Shown here piece by piece: positions 17,404-24,799 of a stretch of DNA of 29,710 nt. The stretch is from CAYJLW01 sp964370965 (GTDB lineage Bacteria; Actinomycetota; Acidimicrobiia; UBA2766). Every line of letters starts with the position of its first letter. The first letter of the stretch is position 1. The position numbers were made by a program, and so were the translations under genes. Under the pieces are notes generated by a model. The model ran no database searches. It was not told the DNA's origin and saw nothing but the letters and a program-made list of their open reading frames with translations. Location: NCBI GenBank assembly GCA_964370965.1, contig CAYJLW010000052.1, positions 1-29,710 of the forward strand. Direction: 5' to 3'.

Positions 17404-17545
17404 TCGGACCCCGTTCCGGACCGCACCGCCATGATCACGGCCGACGGCCTCGATCGTCGCCGGTTCGGGCCCGGCGAACGCACCCCGTCACCGGAGATCC
17501 TGGCAGACGGCGGCGGATCCCCCAACTCCCCCAGGCCCGGACGTC

Positions 17546-17863
17546 CTACGAGGGCGGCGCCGTGAAGGTGAGGAGGATCGCGACCGCGGCCGCGAATGCC
17601 GTGCCGTACGCGAGGACGCGCAGGACGGCGCGCGGCGCGGGCCGGGGAGCAGATCCAGAGCGCGCCCGCACGAGGCCGTACGCCCACGCCACCGCCCCCA
17701 GCGCCACCAGGGCGGCGCCGAGGGCGAAACGGGGAACCAGGTGCACCGTCACCGGCAGGTAACGCAGGGCGACGGCGCCCACGACTACGAAGGAGAGGCC
17801 GGTGCGGTTCCACGCGAGGGCGGTGCGTTCACGGGCGAGGCCGGGGTCGTACCAGTCGGTCAC
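17546..17863 (-). CDS. DUF202 membrane protein (second of pair)
   Basis: A 105-residue membrane protein with the DUF202 pattern: a short soluble start ending in ARERTALAWNRTGLSF, then three predicted membrane helices (VVVGAVALRYLPV, PRFALGAALVALGAVAWAYGLV, VLRVLAYGTAFAAAVAILLTF). The family's function is not established. GTG 17863 sits in a GTGA overlap with the stop of the preceding DUF202 gene; the frame is open further upstream, but that part encodes an Arg/Gly-rich shadow. The pair is almost certainly one operon, possibly forming a hetero-oligomer. Confidence 0.8.
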   Translation of the reverse strand: MTDWYDPGLARERTALAWNRTGLSFVVVGAVALRYLPVTVHLVPRFALGAALVALGAVAWAYGLVRARSGSAPRPAPRAVLRVLAYGTAFAAAVAILLTFTAPPS

Positions 17864-18261
17864 TGCCCGCCGCCCCAGAACGTCACGAGCACCGCCGCCA
17901 CGATCGCGGTGATGCCGACACCGACCGCCACGATCCGGGGCACCCACGGCTTCGGCAGGGGACGGCCCGCCTCCATGGCCGTCTCGTTCGCCGTCCAGTT
18001 GCGGTGGCTGGCGAAGGCGACGAACCCGCCGAGGGCGATGAGGGGGAGGCCGATGATGCGTCGCCCCGCCGGGAGCGAGAAGGGGCGGATGAACTGGGTG
18101 ACGGCGAGGCCGCCGGCGACGAGGGCGAGGGACGTCCGCACCCAGGCCAGGAACGTACGCTCGTTCGCGAACGAGAAGCGCGGGTCGAGACCCCGGGAAC
18201 CCCGACCGGGGACACGCCCGGGCGCGGCCTCTTGGCCCCCGCCTGCGTCCGGCTCTTCCAT
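17860..18261 (-). CDS. DUF202 membrane protein (first of pair)
   Basis: A 133-residue DUF202 protein. A polar Gly/Arg-rich N-terminus (about 1-24) precedes the family motif RFSFANERTFLAWVRTSLAL and three membrane helices (ALVAGGLAVTQFI, IIGLPLIALGGFVAFA, PRIVAVGVGITAIVAAVLV). ATG 18261 lies exactly 7 bases after TAGGGT with no ribosome site, so a leaderless start is likely. It overlaps the second DUF202 gene by 4 bases and is divergent from the polyphosphate glucokinase gene, 103 bases apart. Function unknown. Confidence 0.85.
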   Translation of the reverse strand: MEEPDAGGGQEAAPGRVPGRGSRGLDPRFSFANERTFLAWVRTSLALVAGGLAVTQFIRPFSLPAGRRIIGLPLIALGGFVAFASHRNWTANETAMEAGRPLPKPWVPRIVAVGVGITAIVAAVLVTFWGGGQ

Positions 18262-18268
18262 GCCCGTC

Positions 18269-18274
18269 ACCCTA
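18269..18274 (-). promoter_or_regulatory. -10 element TAGGGT, leaderless start
   Basis: TAGGGT on the minus strand, 7 bases (GACGGGC), then ATG 18261. Same spacing as the other leaderless starts here. Confidence 0.5.
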
Positions 18275-18364
18275 GGCGCCCGGAAATGGGGGCCGGGAAC
18301 GGCCACAATGAGGTTCGCAAGTGTCCCGAAAGCCCGGCGGGAACGGTGCCGATAGACGGGGGCG

Positions 18365-19114
18365 ATGGACGACATGGCAACCTCTGAACGTTTCGGCGTC
18401 GACATCGGCGGCTCGGGCATCAAGGGCGCCCCCGTCGACGTCGCAACAGGCACGCTCACAGCGGATCGCCTCCGCGTCCCCACGCCGGATCCCTCACAGC
18501 CCGACCGGGTCGCAGCCGTCGTGGGCGACGTCGTGGCCCACTTCGACTGGAAGGGGCCCGTGGGGTGCACCTTCCCCGGCGTCGTGCGGGCAGGGGTGAC
18601 GTGGACAGCCGCGAACGTCGACCGCTCCTGGGTGGGCAAGGACGCCGCCCGCCTCTTCTCGGAGGCGACGGGCTGCGACGCGACCGTCCTCAACGACGCC
18701 GACGCCGCCGGCCTCGCCGAGATCACGTTCGGCGCGGGAAGGGGCCGCCCCGGCGTCGTGATCGTGGTCACGCTCGGGACCGGCATCGGCACCGCCGTGT
18801 TCCTCGACGGCAGGCTCCTCCCGAACACCGAGCTCGGCCACATCGAGATCAAGGGCAAGGACGCCGAGAGCCACGCTGCGGAAAGCGTCAAGGACCGCAA
18901 GGGCCTCTCGTGGGAGAGGTGGGCAGACCGGCTCCAGGAGTACTTCGGCGCCCTGGAGAACCTGTTCTCGCCGGACCTCTTCGTGGTCGGAGGCGGGGTG
19001 AGCCGCAAGAGCGAACGCTTCCTGCCCCTTCTCGACCTCCGCACGGAAATCGTCCCCGCGCAGCTCCGCAACGAGGCCGGCATCGTGGGCGCCGCCTGTG
19101 CCGCCCGCTCCTAG
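18365..19114 (+). CDS. ppgK: Polyphosphate glucokinase
   Basis: A 249-residue ROK-family kinase that phosphorylates glucose to glucose-6-phosphate with inorganic polyphosphate (and often ATP), a hallmark actinobacterial enzyme. Signatures: phosphate loop GVDIGGSGIKGAPVD (11-25), TFPGVVRAGV, AANVDRSWVGKDA (the PpgK-specific region), catalytic Asp111 in VLNDADAAGLAE, TLGTGIGTAVF (136-146) and NTELGHIEIKGKDAE with the sugar-binding Glu/His. The C-terminal LFVVGGGVSRKSERFLP is also typical. The start is ATG 18365, 6 bases after a TAGACG that could be a -10; ATG 18374 is a close alternative. It is divergent from the DUF202 pair. Confidence 0.95.
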   Translation: MDDMATSERFGVDIGGSGIKGAPVDVATGTLTADRLRVPTPDPSQPDRVAAVVGDVVAHFDWKGPVGCTFPGVVRAGVTWTAANVDRSWVGKDAARLFSEATGCDATVLNDADAAGLAEITFGAGRGRPGVVIVVTLGTGIGTAVFLDGRLLPNTELGHIEIKGKDAESHAAESVKDRKGLSWERWADRLQEYFGALENLFSPDLFVVGGGVSRKSERFLPLLDLRTEIVPAQLRNEAGIVGAACAARS

Positions 19115-19120
19115 GAGCGG
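19105..19120. terminator. Perfect 16-bp palindrome over the ppgK stop
   Basis: CCGCTCCTAGGAGCGG is fully self-complementary and includes the TAG stop of ppgK. As RNA it gives a 6-bp stem with a CUAG loop. It lies between convergent genes ending at 19114 and 19133, so it may stop transcription from both sides. Confidence 0.5.
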
Positions 19121-19132
19121 ACACCCGAGAGA

Positions 19133-20743
19133 TCACGTGTCGCGCACGGCGACGAGGCCGTTGAACACCCCCACGTAGGCGGCGCCGTCCGGGCCAAGGG
19201 TGATCGGCGCCCACTGGTTGTCGTAGCCCGGACCGGTGCCCGTGAGGACCCGGTAGACCGTGCGGCCCGTGCGGAAGTCGATCGCCGCGAGGTACCAGGC
19301 GTCGATCCAGAGCGCCTGCGGCTCCTTCGTGTAGCAGTAGACGAGGCCGGTGGCGACCGACAGCTTGGCCACCACCGACGACGAACGCGCGGCGCTCTCC
19401 CATACGACCCGGCAGCCCGCCCCTCCGGGCTCCACGTCTATGCGCGCCAGCCCGCCCGGTGTGGAGCCCCCGAACCAGACGGATGTGAAGTTGCGGTACC
19501 CGTAGTTGTTCTCGACGACGAGGGAACGGCCGTAGCCGATGAGGGAGTTGTCGGTCGTGGACGCCCCGGAGCCGAAGACGGCCACGGCGCACACGAGCCG
19601 GTCGCCCGCCCACGCCTGCCGTCTCCGGTAGACGAGGACGTGCATGCGGTCGTCGGCGTTGTCGGTGATGGCCACGTACTGGCCGCCGAGGAGCGTCGGG
19701 GTCGTCCCGGAGCCCTGGTTGACGGAGCCGGGCTTGGCGCCCGTCCCCCTGTCGTAGGTCTCCCGCCACCCCACGCGGGGCGTACCGCCGGGGCCGGCGG
19801 CGAAGCGGTATATGGCGTGGTCGGACACGACGTACACGCCGTCCTCCGCAACCGAGAAGGAGTTCTGGATCTCCTCGCCCGCGAGGCGCACGGCCCTGGT
19901 CCCGCCCGTCGCCGGATCGAGGGTCCCGACACGGCCGAGGCGGCTCACCCACCAGATGCGGCCCTCCCAGTCCGGCATCACGGCGGTGACGGCGTCGCAC
20001 TCACCGGCCGGGGTCGGGTTCTGCGGGGACCAGCAGTCGCGGGGAGCGAGCCGGGACCCGAGATCCCAGTCGTCCACGACCCGGAAGCCCGGGCCGCCGG
20101 GGCCGTCCTCGACGGCGATGCGCACGAGGTGCTGGCGGGCGTCGGCGAGCACCACACGGCCGGCCGCGTCGAGGAAGAAGTACGCCCCTCCGGACGTGTC
20201 GGTGAAGATCTTCTGCAGGTCCCCGGTGAGGATCGCCTCCAGCGTGGAGGGTCGCGGAGGGAGGTCGTGGGCGGCGAGCTGGGCGAGCGTGACCGGGTCG
20301 AGGAGGAGAAGCTCGAACTTCTGGAGCGTGCCACAGACTGTGACGACGCGGCCCGCCGCGTCGAAAGCCACGCCGGCGCATTCGCCCCCGATCGCCGCCC
20401 GGGCGGTGGAGCGCACGACCGGCGACACCCCGAGAGGGCCCGGGGAAGCGTGGGCGTCCGACGAGTAGGAGTCGGCGTGCATGGTCGGCGCGGCGGCAGG
20501 AGACATGTGCGGGTTGTGCGCCACGGGGCGTCCGGGGACGGGCCGGGGCGACGCCGGGGCGCCGACATAGCCGGGAACCAGCCCCCGCCCCCACCACTCG
20601 GGGATGGGAACCGCCGGCACCGCGGAGCCGGCCCCGGCCGGGGGCGTGAGTCCGGCAACGGCGAGGACCAGCGCGGCACACACAGCGGCGCACCGGGTCC
20701 GCCGCCACCCCGGTTGCCCTCTCCCCGGCTGGGATCCGCCCAC
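19133..20743 (-). CDS. Secreted beta-propeller-like protein of unknown function
   Basis: A 536-residue exported protein. A basic start (GWRRTR) and the hydrophobic stretch CAAVCAALVLAVAGL end at an Ala/Gly-rich cleavage zone (about residue 40). A Pro-rich, Trp-containing segment follows (to about 110). The rest is made of strand-loop units typical of PQQ-like or quinoprotein-type propellers: DAAGRVVTVCGTLQKFELLLLD, GAYFFLDAAGRVVLAD, EGRIWWVSRLGRVGTLDPATGG, DGVYVVSDHAIYRF, WYLAAIDFRTGRTVYRVLTG, and GPDGAAYVGVFNGLVAV at the end. No catalytic motif can be named. GTG 20743 has GAGGAG nine bases upstream. It is divergent from qcrCAB, so a link with respiration is conceivable but not shown. Confidence 0.75.
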   Translation of the reverse strand: MGGSQPGRGQPGWRRTRCAAVCAALVLAVAGLTPPAGAGSAVPAVPIPEWWGRGLVPGYVGAPASPRPVPGRPVAHNPHMSPAAAPTMHADSYSSDAHASPGPLGVSPVVRSTARAAIGGECAGVAFDAAGRVVTVCGTLQKFELLLLDPVTLAQLAAHDLPPRPSTLEAILTGDLQKIFTDTSGGAYFFLDAAGRVVLADARQHLVRIAVEDGPGGPGFRVVDDWDLGSRLAPRDCWSPQNPTPAGECDAVTAVMPDWEGRIWWVSRLGRVGTLDPATGGTRAVRLAGEEIQNSFSVAEDGVYVVSDHAIYRFAAGPGGTPRVGWRETYDRGTGAKPGSVNQGSGTTPTLLGGQYVAITDNADDRMHVLVYRRRQAWAGDRLVCAVAVFGSGASTTDNSLIGYGRSLVVENNYGYRNFTSVWFGGSTPGGLARIDVEPGGAGCRVVWESAARSSSVVAKLSVATGLVYCYTKEPQALWIDAWYLAAIDFRTGRTVYRVLTGTGPGYDNQWAPITLGPDGAAYVGVFNGLVAVRDT

Positions 20744-20863
20744 GAACTTCGACTCCTCGGACGACTCCCGGAGAGTTCTGGAAGGGGGCCCACCGGTCCT
20801 GCCCCGCCTCCCGTCACGCCCCCAGCGATGGCCGGTGTGCGCAACCGGCGTCCTCGCGTCATC

Positions 20864-20869
20864 TAGGCT
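20864..20869 (+). promoter_or_regulatory. -10 element TAGGCT of the qcrCAB operon
   Basis: TAGGCT predicts a transcript start near 20876 and a leader of about 44 bases before ATG 20920. It lies in the 176-base divergent gap shared with the propeller gene. No clear -35. Confidence 0.35.
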
Positions 20870-20919
20870 GCGGCCGCCGCAACCCGATCTCGACGAGGCA
20901 CCGACCCGGGCAGGTGGTC

Positions 20920-21696
20920 ATGAGGCGACGCTTGGGGGCCGTGACGTTGGCAGGCCTGGTGGCGGCCGTACCGGCGCTCCTCGTCGCCCTGGCCGGCGGA
21001 GCCCGGCCCCCCGCCTCGCCGGCGGCGGCACCGACGCCCGCCCCCGACCCCGCTCTCGTGCGCAAGGGGCGTGCCCTGTTCCAGGACATCTGCGCGCGAT
21101 GCCACGGTCCGCAGGCGGGGGGAACCACCCGCGGCCCCTCCCTGAAGGGAGTCGGCGCCGCCGGCGTCAACCAGATGCTCGCCACGGGCCGCATGCCCCT
21201 GGGCGACGGGCACGCCGGCCGCGGGGAGGCCACGCTGTCCAAATTGGAGATCGCCGCCGTCGTCGCCTACTACGAGAGCCTGAACCTCGGTGGTCCCGAC
21301 GTTCCCACAGCCACGGAGGTGCAGCCCTCCCGGGGCGACCTCCCCGAGGGAAGGGCCCTCTTCACGGCGAACTGCGCGGGCTGTCACGGCCCCGGCGGCC
21401 GCGGCATCGTCGTGGGCGAGAACGCCACCGCTCCGGACCTCTCCCGGGCATCGGCCACGGAGGTCGCCGGCGCGGTGCGGTCAGGTCCCTTCGTGATGCC
21501 CAAGTTCAGCGAGGAGCAGATCAGCGACACCCAACTGAACTCCCTCGTGCGCTACGTCCTGGACCTCCACGAGCCCCCGAGCCCCGGCGGGGTCGGCCTG
21601 CACTTCATGGGACCGTTCTTCGAGGGACTCGTCGCCTGGGTGGTGGGCATGGTGGTCCTGCTCGTGGTGATCCGTGTCGCGGGGAGTCGGACATGA
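20920..21696 (+). CDS. qcrC: Cytochrome bc1 complex di-haem cytochrome c subunit
   Basis: A 258-residue membrane cytochrome. An N-terminal anchor or signal helix (about 8-27) and a Pro/Ala linker precede two class I cytochrome c folds, each with a CxxCH haem site: Cys58-Cys61-His62 and Cys152-Cys155-His156. RMPL and FVMPKF supply likely Met ligands. A C-terminal membrane helix (about 234-253) anchors it. This two-haem QcrC is characteristic of actinobacteria, where the second haem passes electrons directly to the aa3 oxidase. ATG 20920 follows AGGTGG; GTG 20914 is possible. Its stop overlaps qcrA (ATGA). Confidence 0.95.
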   Translation: MRRRLGAVTLAGLVAAVPALLVALAGGARPPASPAAAPTPAPDPALVRKGRALFQDICARCHGPQAGGTTRGPSLKGVGAAGVNQMLATGRMPLGDGHAGRGEATLSKLEIAAVVAYYESLNLGGPDVPTATEVQPSRGDLPEGRALFTANCAGCHGPGGRGIVVGENATAPDLSRASATEVAGAVRSGPFVMPKFSEEQISDTQLNSLVRYVLDLHEPPSPGGVGLHFMGPFFEGLVAWVVGMVVLLVVIRVAGSRT

Positions 21697-22544
21697 GCGC
21701 CAAGACGGGCGCACGCGTCACAGGAGCGGGCTTCGTCGTGGCTTTCCTCGCCGGCGTCGCCATGGTCGTCCTGTACGTCACCGGGGGCACCCCCCACGTC
21801 ACGAGGATCCTCCTCGCCGCCGCCCTCGCCGCCCTGGGGGGCGCCCTCGTCGTGTGGGCGAAGACCGTCCTCCCCAAGGACGAGGTCGTCGACGAACGCA
21901 CCGGCCCCTCGTCACGGGCCGAGCGGGACGCCGCCGAAGAGGCGTTCGTCGGCGGCGAGACAGAAGTCCGGCGGCGGCGCCTCCTCACCCGGATGCTGGC
22001 GGCGACCGGCGGGGCGATCGGCATCTCGGCCCTGCTGCCGATCGGATCGCTGGGACCGAAGCCCAACGGCGAGCTCTCCCGCACAAACTGGCGCCCCGGC
22101 CGGCGACTCGTCGACGGTGAGGGCAAGCCCGTCGACGAGGAGACCCTCGAGGTCGACGGTGTCGTGACCGTCTTCCCGGAGGGCCACGTGGGCTCGGCCA
22201 ACGACTCGGCCCTCCTCGTGCGCGTCGACACCAAGAGGCTGAAGCTGCCCCGGGAACGTGCCGGCTGGGCGCCGCAGGGCTACCTCGCCTACTCCAAGCT
22301 CTGCACGCACGCCGGCTGCCCCGTCTGCTGCTTCGAGACCCTCGACGGCCAGGTCGTCTGCCCGTGCCACAAGACGTCCTTCGACGTCCTCAGCGGCGGC
22401 AAGGTTCTCTACGGCCCCGCCGCCAACGACCTCCCTCAGCTCCCGATCGAGGTCGACGCCGACGGCCACCTCCGCGCCACCGGCGACTTCTCCGCCCCGG
22501 TCGGCCCCCAGTACTGGAACCAGGCCAAGGAGCGGAAGGCATGA
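21693..22544 (+). CDS. qcrA: Cytochrome bc1 complex Rieske iron-sulfur subunit
   Basis: A 283-residue Rieske protein that takes electrons from menaquinol and hands them to QcrC. Three membrane helices (about 10-30, 38-57 and 101-120, the last after RRRRLLTRM), as in actinobacterial QcrA, rather than the single anchor of most bacteria. The 2Fe-2S ligands are Cys204-x-His206 and Cys223-x-x-His226, with Cys209 and Cys225 placed for the stabilising disulfide. Two additional adjacent cysteines (212-213, in CPVCCFE) lie inside the cluster-binding region and are unusual. ATG 21693 overlaps the qcrC stop by 4 bases; the stop overlaps qcrB likewise. Confidence 0.95.
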   Translation: MSAKTGARVTGAGFVVAFLAGVAMVVLYVTGGTPHVTRILLAAALAALGGALVVWAKTVLPKDEVVDERTGPSSRAERDAAEEAFVGGETEVRRRRLLTRMLAATGGAIGISALLPIGSLGPKPNGELSRTNWRPGRRLVDGEGKPVDEETLEVDGVVTVFPEGHVGSANDSALLVRVDTKRLKLPRERAGWAPQGYLAYSKLCTHAGCPVCCFETLDGQVVCPCHKTSFDVLSGGKVLYGPAANDLPQLPIEVDADGHLRATGDFSAPVGPQYWNQAKERKA

Positions 22545-23932
22545 GCCACGCCGCCGCCCCCCCGAAGCCGGACACGAAACGGCCACTCCTGTCGCGCCGC
22601 ATGATCGACGGCCTCGACGACCGTCTCGGTGCCGCCCCGGCGCTACGGCGCCTCTTGCGCAAGGCGTTCCCCGACCACTGGTCCTTCCTCCTCGGGGAGA
22701 TCGCCCTGTACTCCTTCGTCCTCCTCGTCGCCACGGGCATCTTCCTCTCCCTGTTCTTCGAGGCGTCCAGCGGCCAGGTCGTCTACAACGGCCCGTACGA
22801 GCCTCTGCGCGGCCAGCCCGTGTCCGGAGCGTTCGCGTCGGTGATGCGCATCTCCTACGAGGTCCGCTCCGGTCTCCTCATCCGCCAGATCCACCACTGG
22901 GGCGCTCTCATCTTCCTGGCGGCCATCACCCTGCACTGCCTGCGGGTGTTCTTCACGGGCGCCTTCCGCAAACCCCGGGAGATGAACTGGCTGATCGGCA
23001 TCGGCCTCCTGATGGCCGCGATGAGCGCCGGCTTCACCGGCTACTCCCTGCCCGACGACCTCCTCTCGGGCACCGGACTGCGGATCGCCTACTCGGTGCT
23101 CATCTCCGTCCCGGTCGTGGGCGTGCCCGTGGGCTACCTGATCTTCGGGGGACCGTTCCCTTCGGCGGAGACGGTTCCCCGCTTCCAGGTCCTCCACGTC
23201 CTCGTCATCCCCGCCGCCATCGCGGTCCTCCTGGGCCTGCACCTCGCCGTCGTCGTCCGCCAGAAGCACACCCAGCACCGCGGGCCCGGCCGGGAAGAAG
23301 GCAACGTAGTCGGGGTCCCCGTCTGGCCCCAGTTCGCCGTGAAGAGCATCGGCCTCGCCGTCTGCGTGTGGGCGACGACCGCTCTCCTCGCCGCCGTCTT
23401 CCAGATCAACCCCGTGTGGCTCTACGGCCCCTACAGCCCCACGGAAGTCGCCTCCCCCGCGCAGCCGGACTGGTACTTGGGGTGGCTCGAGGGCTCCCTG
23501 CGTCTGTGGCCGAACTGGTCGCTCACGATCGGGGGCTACACGATCGCCGAGCCGTTCGTCCCCGGTGTCGTGATCCCGGCGGTCTTCTTCGGGCTCCTCG
23601 TGGCCTGGCCGCGCATCGAACGCCGCGTCACGGGCGACAGCGGGATCCACCATCTCCTCGACCGACCCCGCGACGCCCCGTGGCGCAGCGCGATGGGGGC
23701 AGCGGGGCTGGTCTACATCGGAGTGCTCACGCTCGCCGGTGCCAGCGACGTCCTCGCAGACCTGCTCGGGATCCCGATCGAGCCCCTCACCTGGTTGCTG
23801 CGCGGACTCGTGATCGCGCTCCCGGTCGCCGCCGGCCTCGTGACACATCGCGTCTGTCGCCGCCTCGGGCCCGGGGCGGGTCGCGGCGTCGCCACACCCG
23901 CGCACACCCCGACCGCCGGCCGAGACGCGTGA
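22541..23932 (+). CDS. qcrB: Cytochrome bc1 complex cytochrome b subunit
   Basis: A 463-residue integral membrane subunit carrying two b haems and the quinol sites. The haem-ligand helices show IRQIHHWGALIF (His118/119) with LHCLRVFFTG (His132), and a later helix with VLHVLVIPAAIAVLLGLHL. The quinol-oxidation region reads GYSLPDDLL and INPVWLYGPY. About eight core helices are followed by one or two additional C-terminal helices (GLVYIGVLTLAG, LLRGLVIALPVAAGLV). At 463 residues it is shorter than many actinobacterial QcrB proteins, which carry a longer C-terminal extension (from memory). ATG 22541 is in an ATGA overlap with qcrA and has AAGGAG upstream. It is the last gene of the operon. Confidence 0.95.
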   Translation: MSHAAAPPKPDTKRPLLSRRMIDGLDDRLGAAPALRRLLRKAFPDHWSFLLGEIALYSFVLLVATGIFLSLFFEASSGQVVYNGPYEPLRGQPVSGAFASVMRISYEVRSGLLIRQIHHWGALIFLAAITLHCLRVFFTGAFRKPREMNWLIGIGLLMAAMSAGFTGYSLPDDLLSGTGLRIAYSVLISVPVVGVPVGYLIFGGPFPSAETVPRFQVLHVLVIPAAIAVLLGLHLAVVVRQKHTQHRGPGREEGNVVGVPVWPQFAVKSIGLAVCVWATTALLAAVFQINPVWLYGPYSPTEVASPAQPDWYLGWLEGSLRLWPNWSLTIGGYTIAEPFVPGVVIPAVFFGLLVAWPRIERRVTGDSGIHHLLDRPRDAPWRSAMGAAGLVYIGVLTLAGASDVLADLLGIPIEPLTWLLRGLVIALPVAAGLVTHRVCRRLGPGAGRGVATPAHTPTAGRDA

Positions 23933-23965
23933 GCCGGCCCGCGTGGCTGCGTCGACCGCCAGGTC

Positions 23966-23980
23966 GCGGGATACTCCCGC
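23966..23980. terminator. Hairpin after qcrCAB
   Basis: GCGGGA-TAC-TCCCGC, a 6-bp stem with a 3-base loop, 34 bases after the qcrB stop. GATACT (23970-23975) inside it could instead be a -10 for the gene at 24055. Confidence 0.45.
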
Positions 23981-24054
23981 CCGAGGGGTCATGGCCCCTG
24001 GGGAGCGAGACCACTGGAAGCGACGGCACGCGGATCCGGGAACGGGAGGCGCAC

Positions 24055-24723
24055 ATGACAGCACGTTTCGGCCGACTCATCGCCGCACTCGGCGCTGTGG
24101 TGTTCCTGGCGCTGCCACCGCCCGCCCACGCCGCCTTCCCGCCGGGTTGCACGGCCACGCTCGACGGGGCCGACCTCGCCCAGGCCGACTCCCCGGCGCG
24201 GGCGGTCGAGGTGGACGCAGACGCCACGGTCAAGGTCAGCGGTACGGCCCCGGGCCCCGTCACCGCGTACCAGGTGTTCCTCGACCTGGGGCCCCTGACC
24301 TTCAAGATCTCCGAGGGTGCCGGCAACGGCAACAAGTGGTCCGGTACCGCCGACATCAAGAAGTACGCCAAGTTCGGCGTGGGCGTCTACAAGGTGAGCG
24401 CCAAGACGACGGGCACGGTCTGCAAGGGAAGCGCCTACATCAAGGTCACGGGGCGCATGCCCCTGCTCACCGTCGCCGGTGGGGCGGGGAGCGCCCTCGC
24501 CCTCCTCGGCGCCGCCGGCGCCGCATACACCGGCCTGCGCAGGGCCAGAGGGCGGCGCGTGGCGGGGGCGGTGTCGGGTGTGGCTCTCGGCCTCGGCGTA
24601 GGTGTCCTCTTGGCGCAATTCGGCCTCGTCCCCGTCGGCCTCCTCTCGGGGGTCGTCATGCCCGTCGGCTTCGGGGCCGCCGGCGTCGGCCTCGGCTGGC
24701 CCATAGGCGCCGCCGCCGCCTGA
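24055..24723 (+). CDS. Secreted/membrane protein of unknown function
   Basis: A 222-residue protein I do not recognise. A signal peptide (1-26, ending AHA) is followed by an extracytoplasmic beta-rich domain of about 110 residues with two Cys (32 and 123, a likely disulfide); its strands read TVKVSGTAPGPVTAYQVFLD, GVYKVSAKTTG and GSAYIKVTG. The C-terminal half is a Gly/Ala/Val-rich membrane region with two to three helices (about 136-160, 168-190, 193-220), split by the basic loop RRARGRR. This order, a small Ig-like head plus a hairpin membrane anchor, suggests a surface protein. ATG 24055 has GGGAGG seven to eight bases upstream. It stands alone between qcrB and a convergent phosphoesterase gene. 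Confidence 0.75.
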   Translation: MTARFGRLIAALGAVVFLALPPPAHAAFPPGCTATLDGADLAQADSPARAVEVDADATVKVSGTAPGPVTAYQVFLDLGPLTFKISEGAGNGNKWSGTADIKKYAKFGVGVYKVSAKTTGTVCKGSAYIKVTGRMPLLTVAGGAGSALALLGAAGAAYTGLRRARGRRVAGAVSGVALGLGVGVLLAQFGLVPVGLLSGVVMPVGFGAAGVGLGWPIGAAAA

Positions 24724-24776
24724 CCCCGCGGCGGGCGCAGTTGCCGACGCACGCCGCTCACGGCACCCGCGGGATC

Positions 24777-24798
24777 GGCCGGCCGCCTCCGGTCGGCC
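24777..24798. terminator. Bidirectional terminator-like hairpin
   Basis: GGCCGGCC (24777-24784) and GGTCGGCC (24791-24798) pair with one G-U wobble around a 6-base loop, between convergent genes that end at 24723 and 24800. Confidence 0.45.
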
Positions 24799-24799
24799 G

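Noticed and set aside
18160..18175. Perfect 16-bp palindrome CTCGTTCGCGAACGAG as an operator
   Set aside because: It lies inside the DUF202 coding sequence, where FANER codons produce it, and is far from any promoter. Most likely coincidence.
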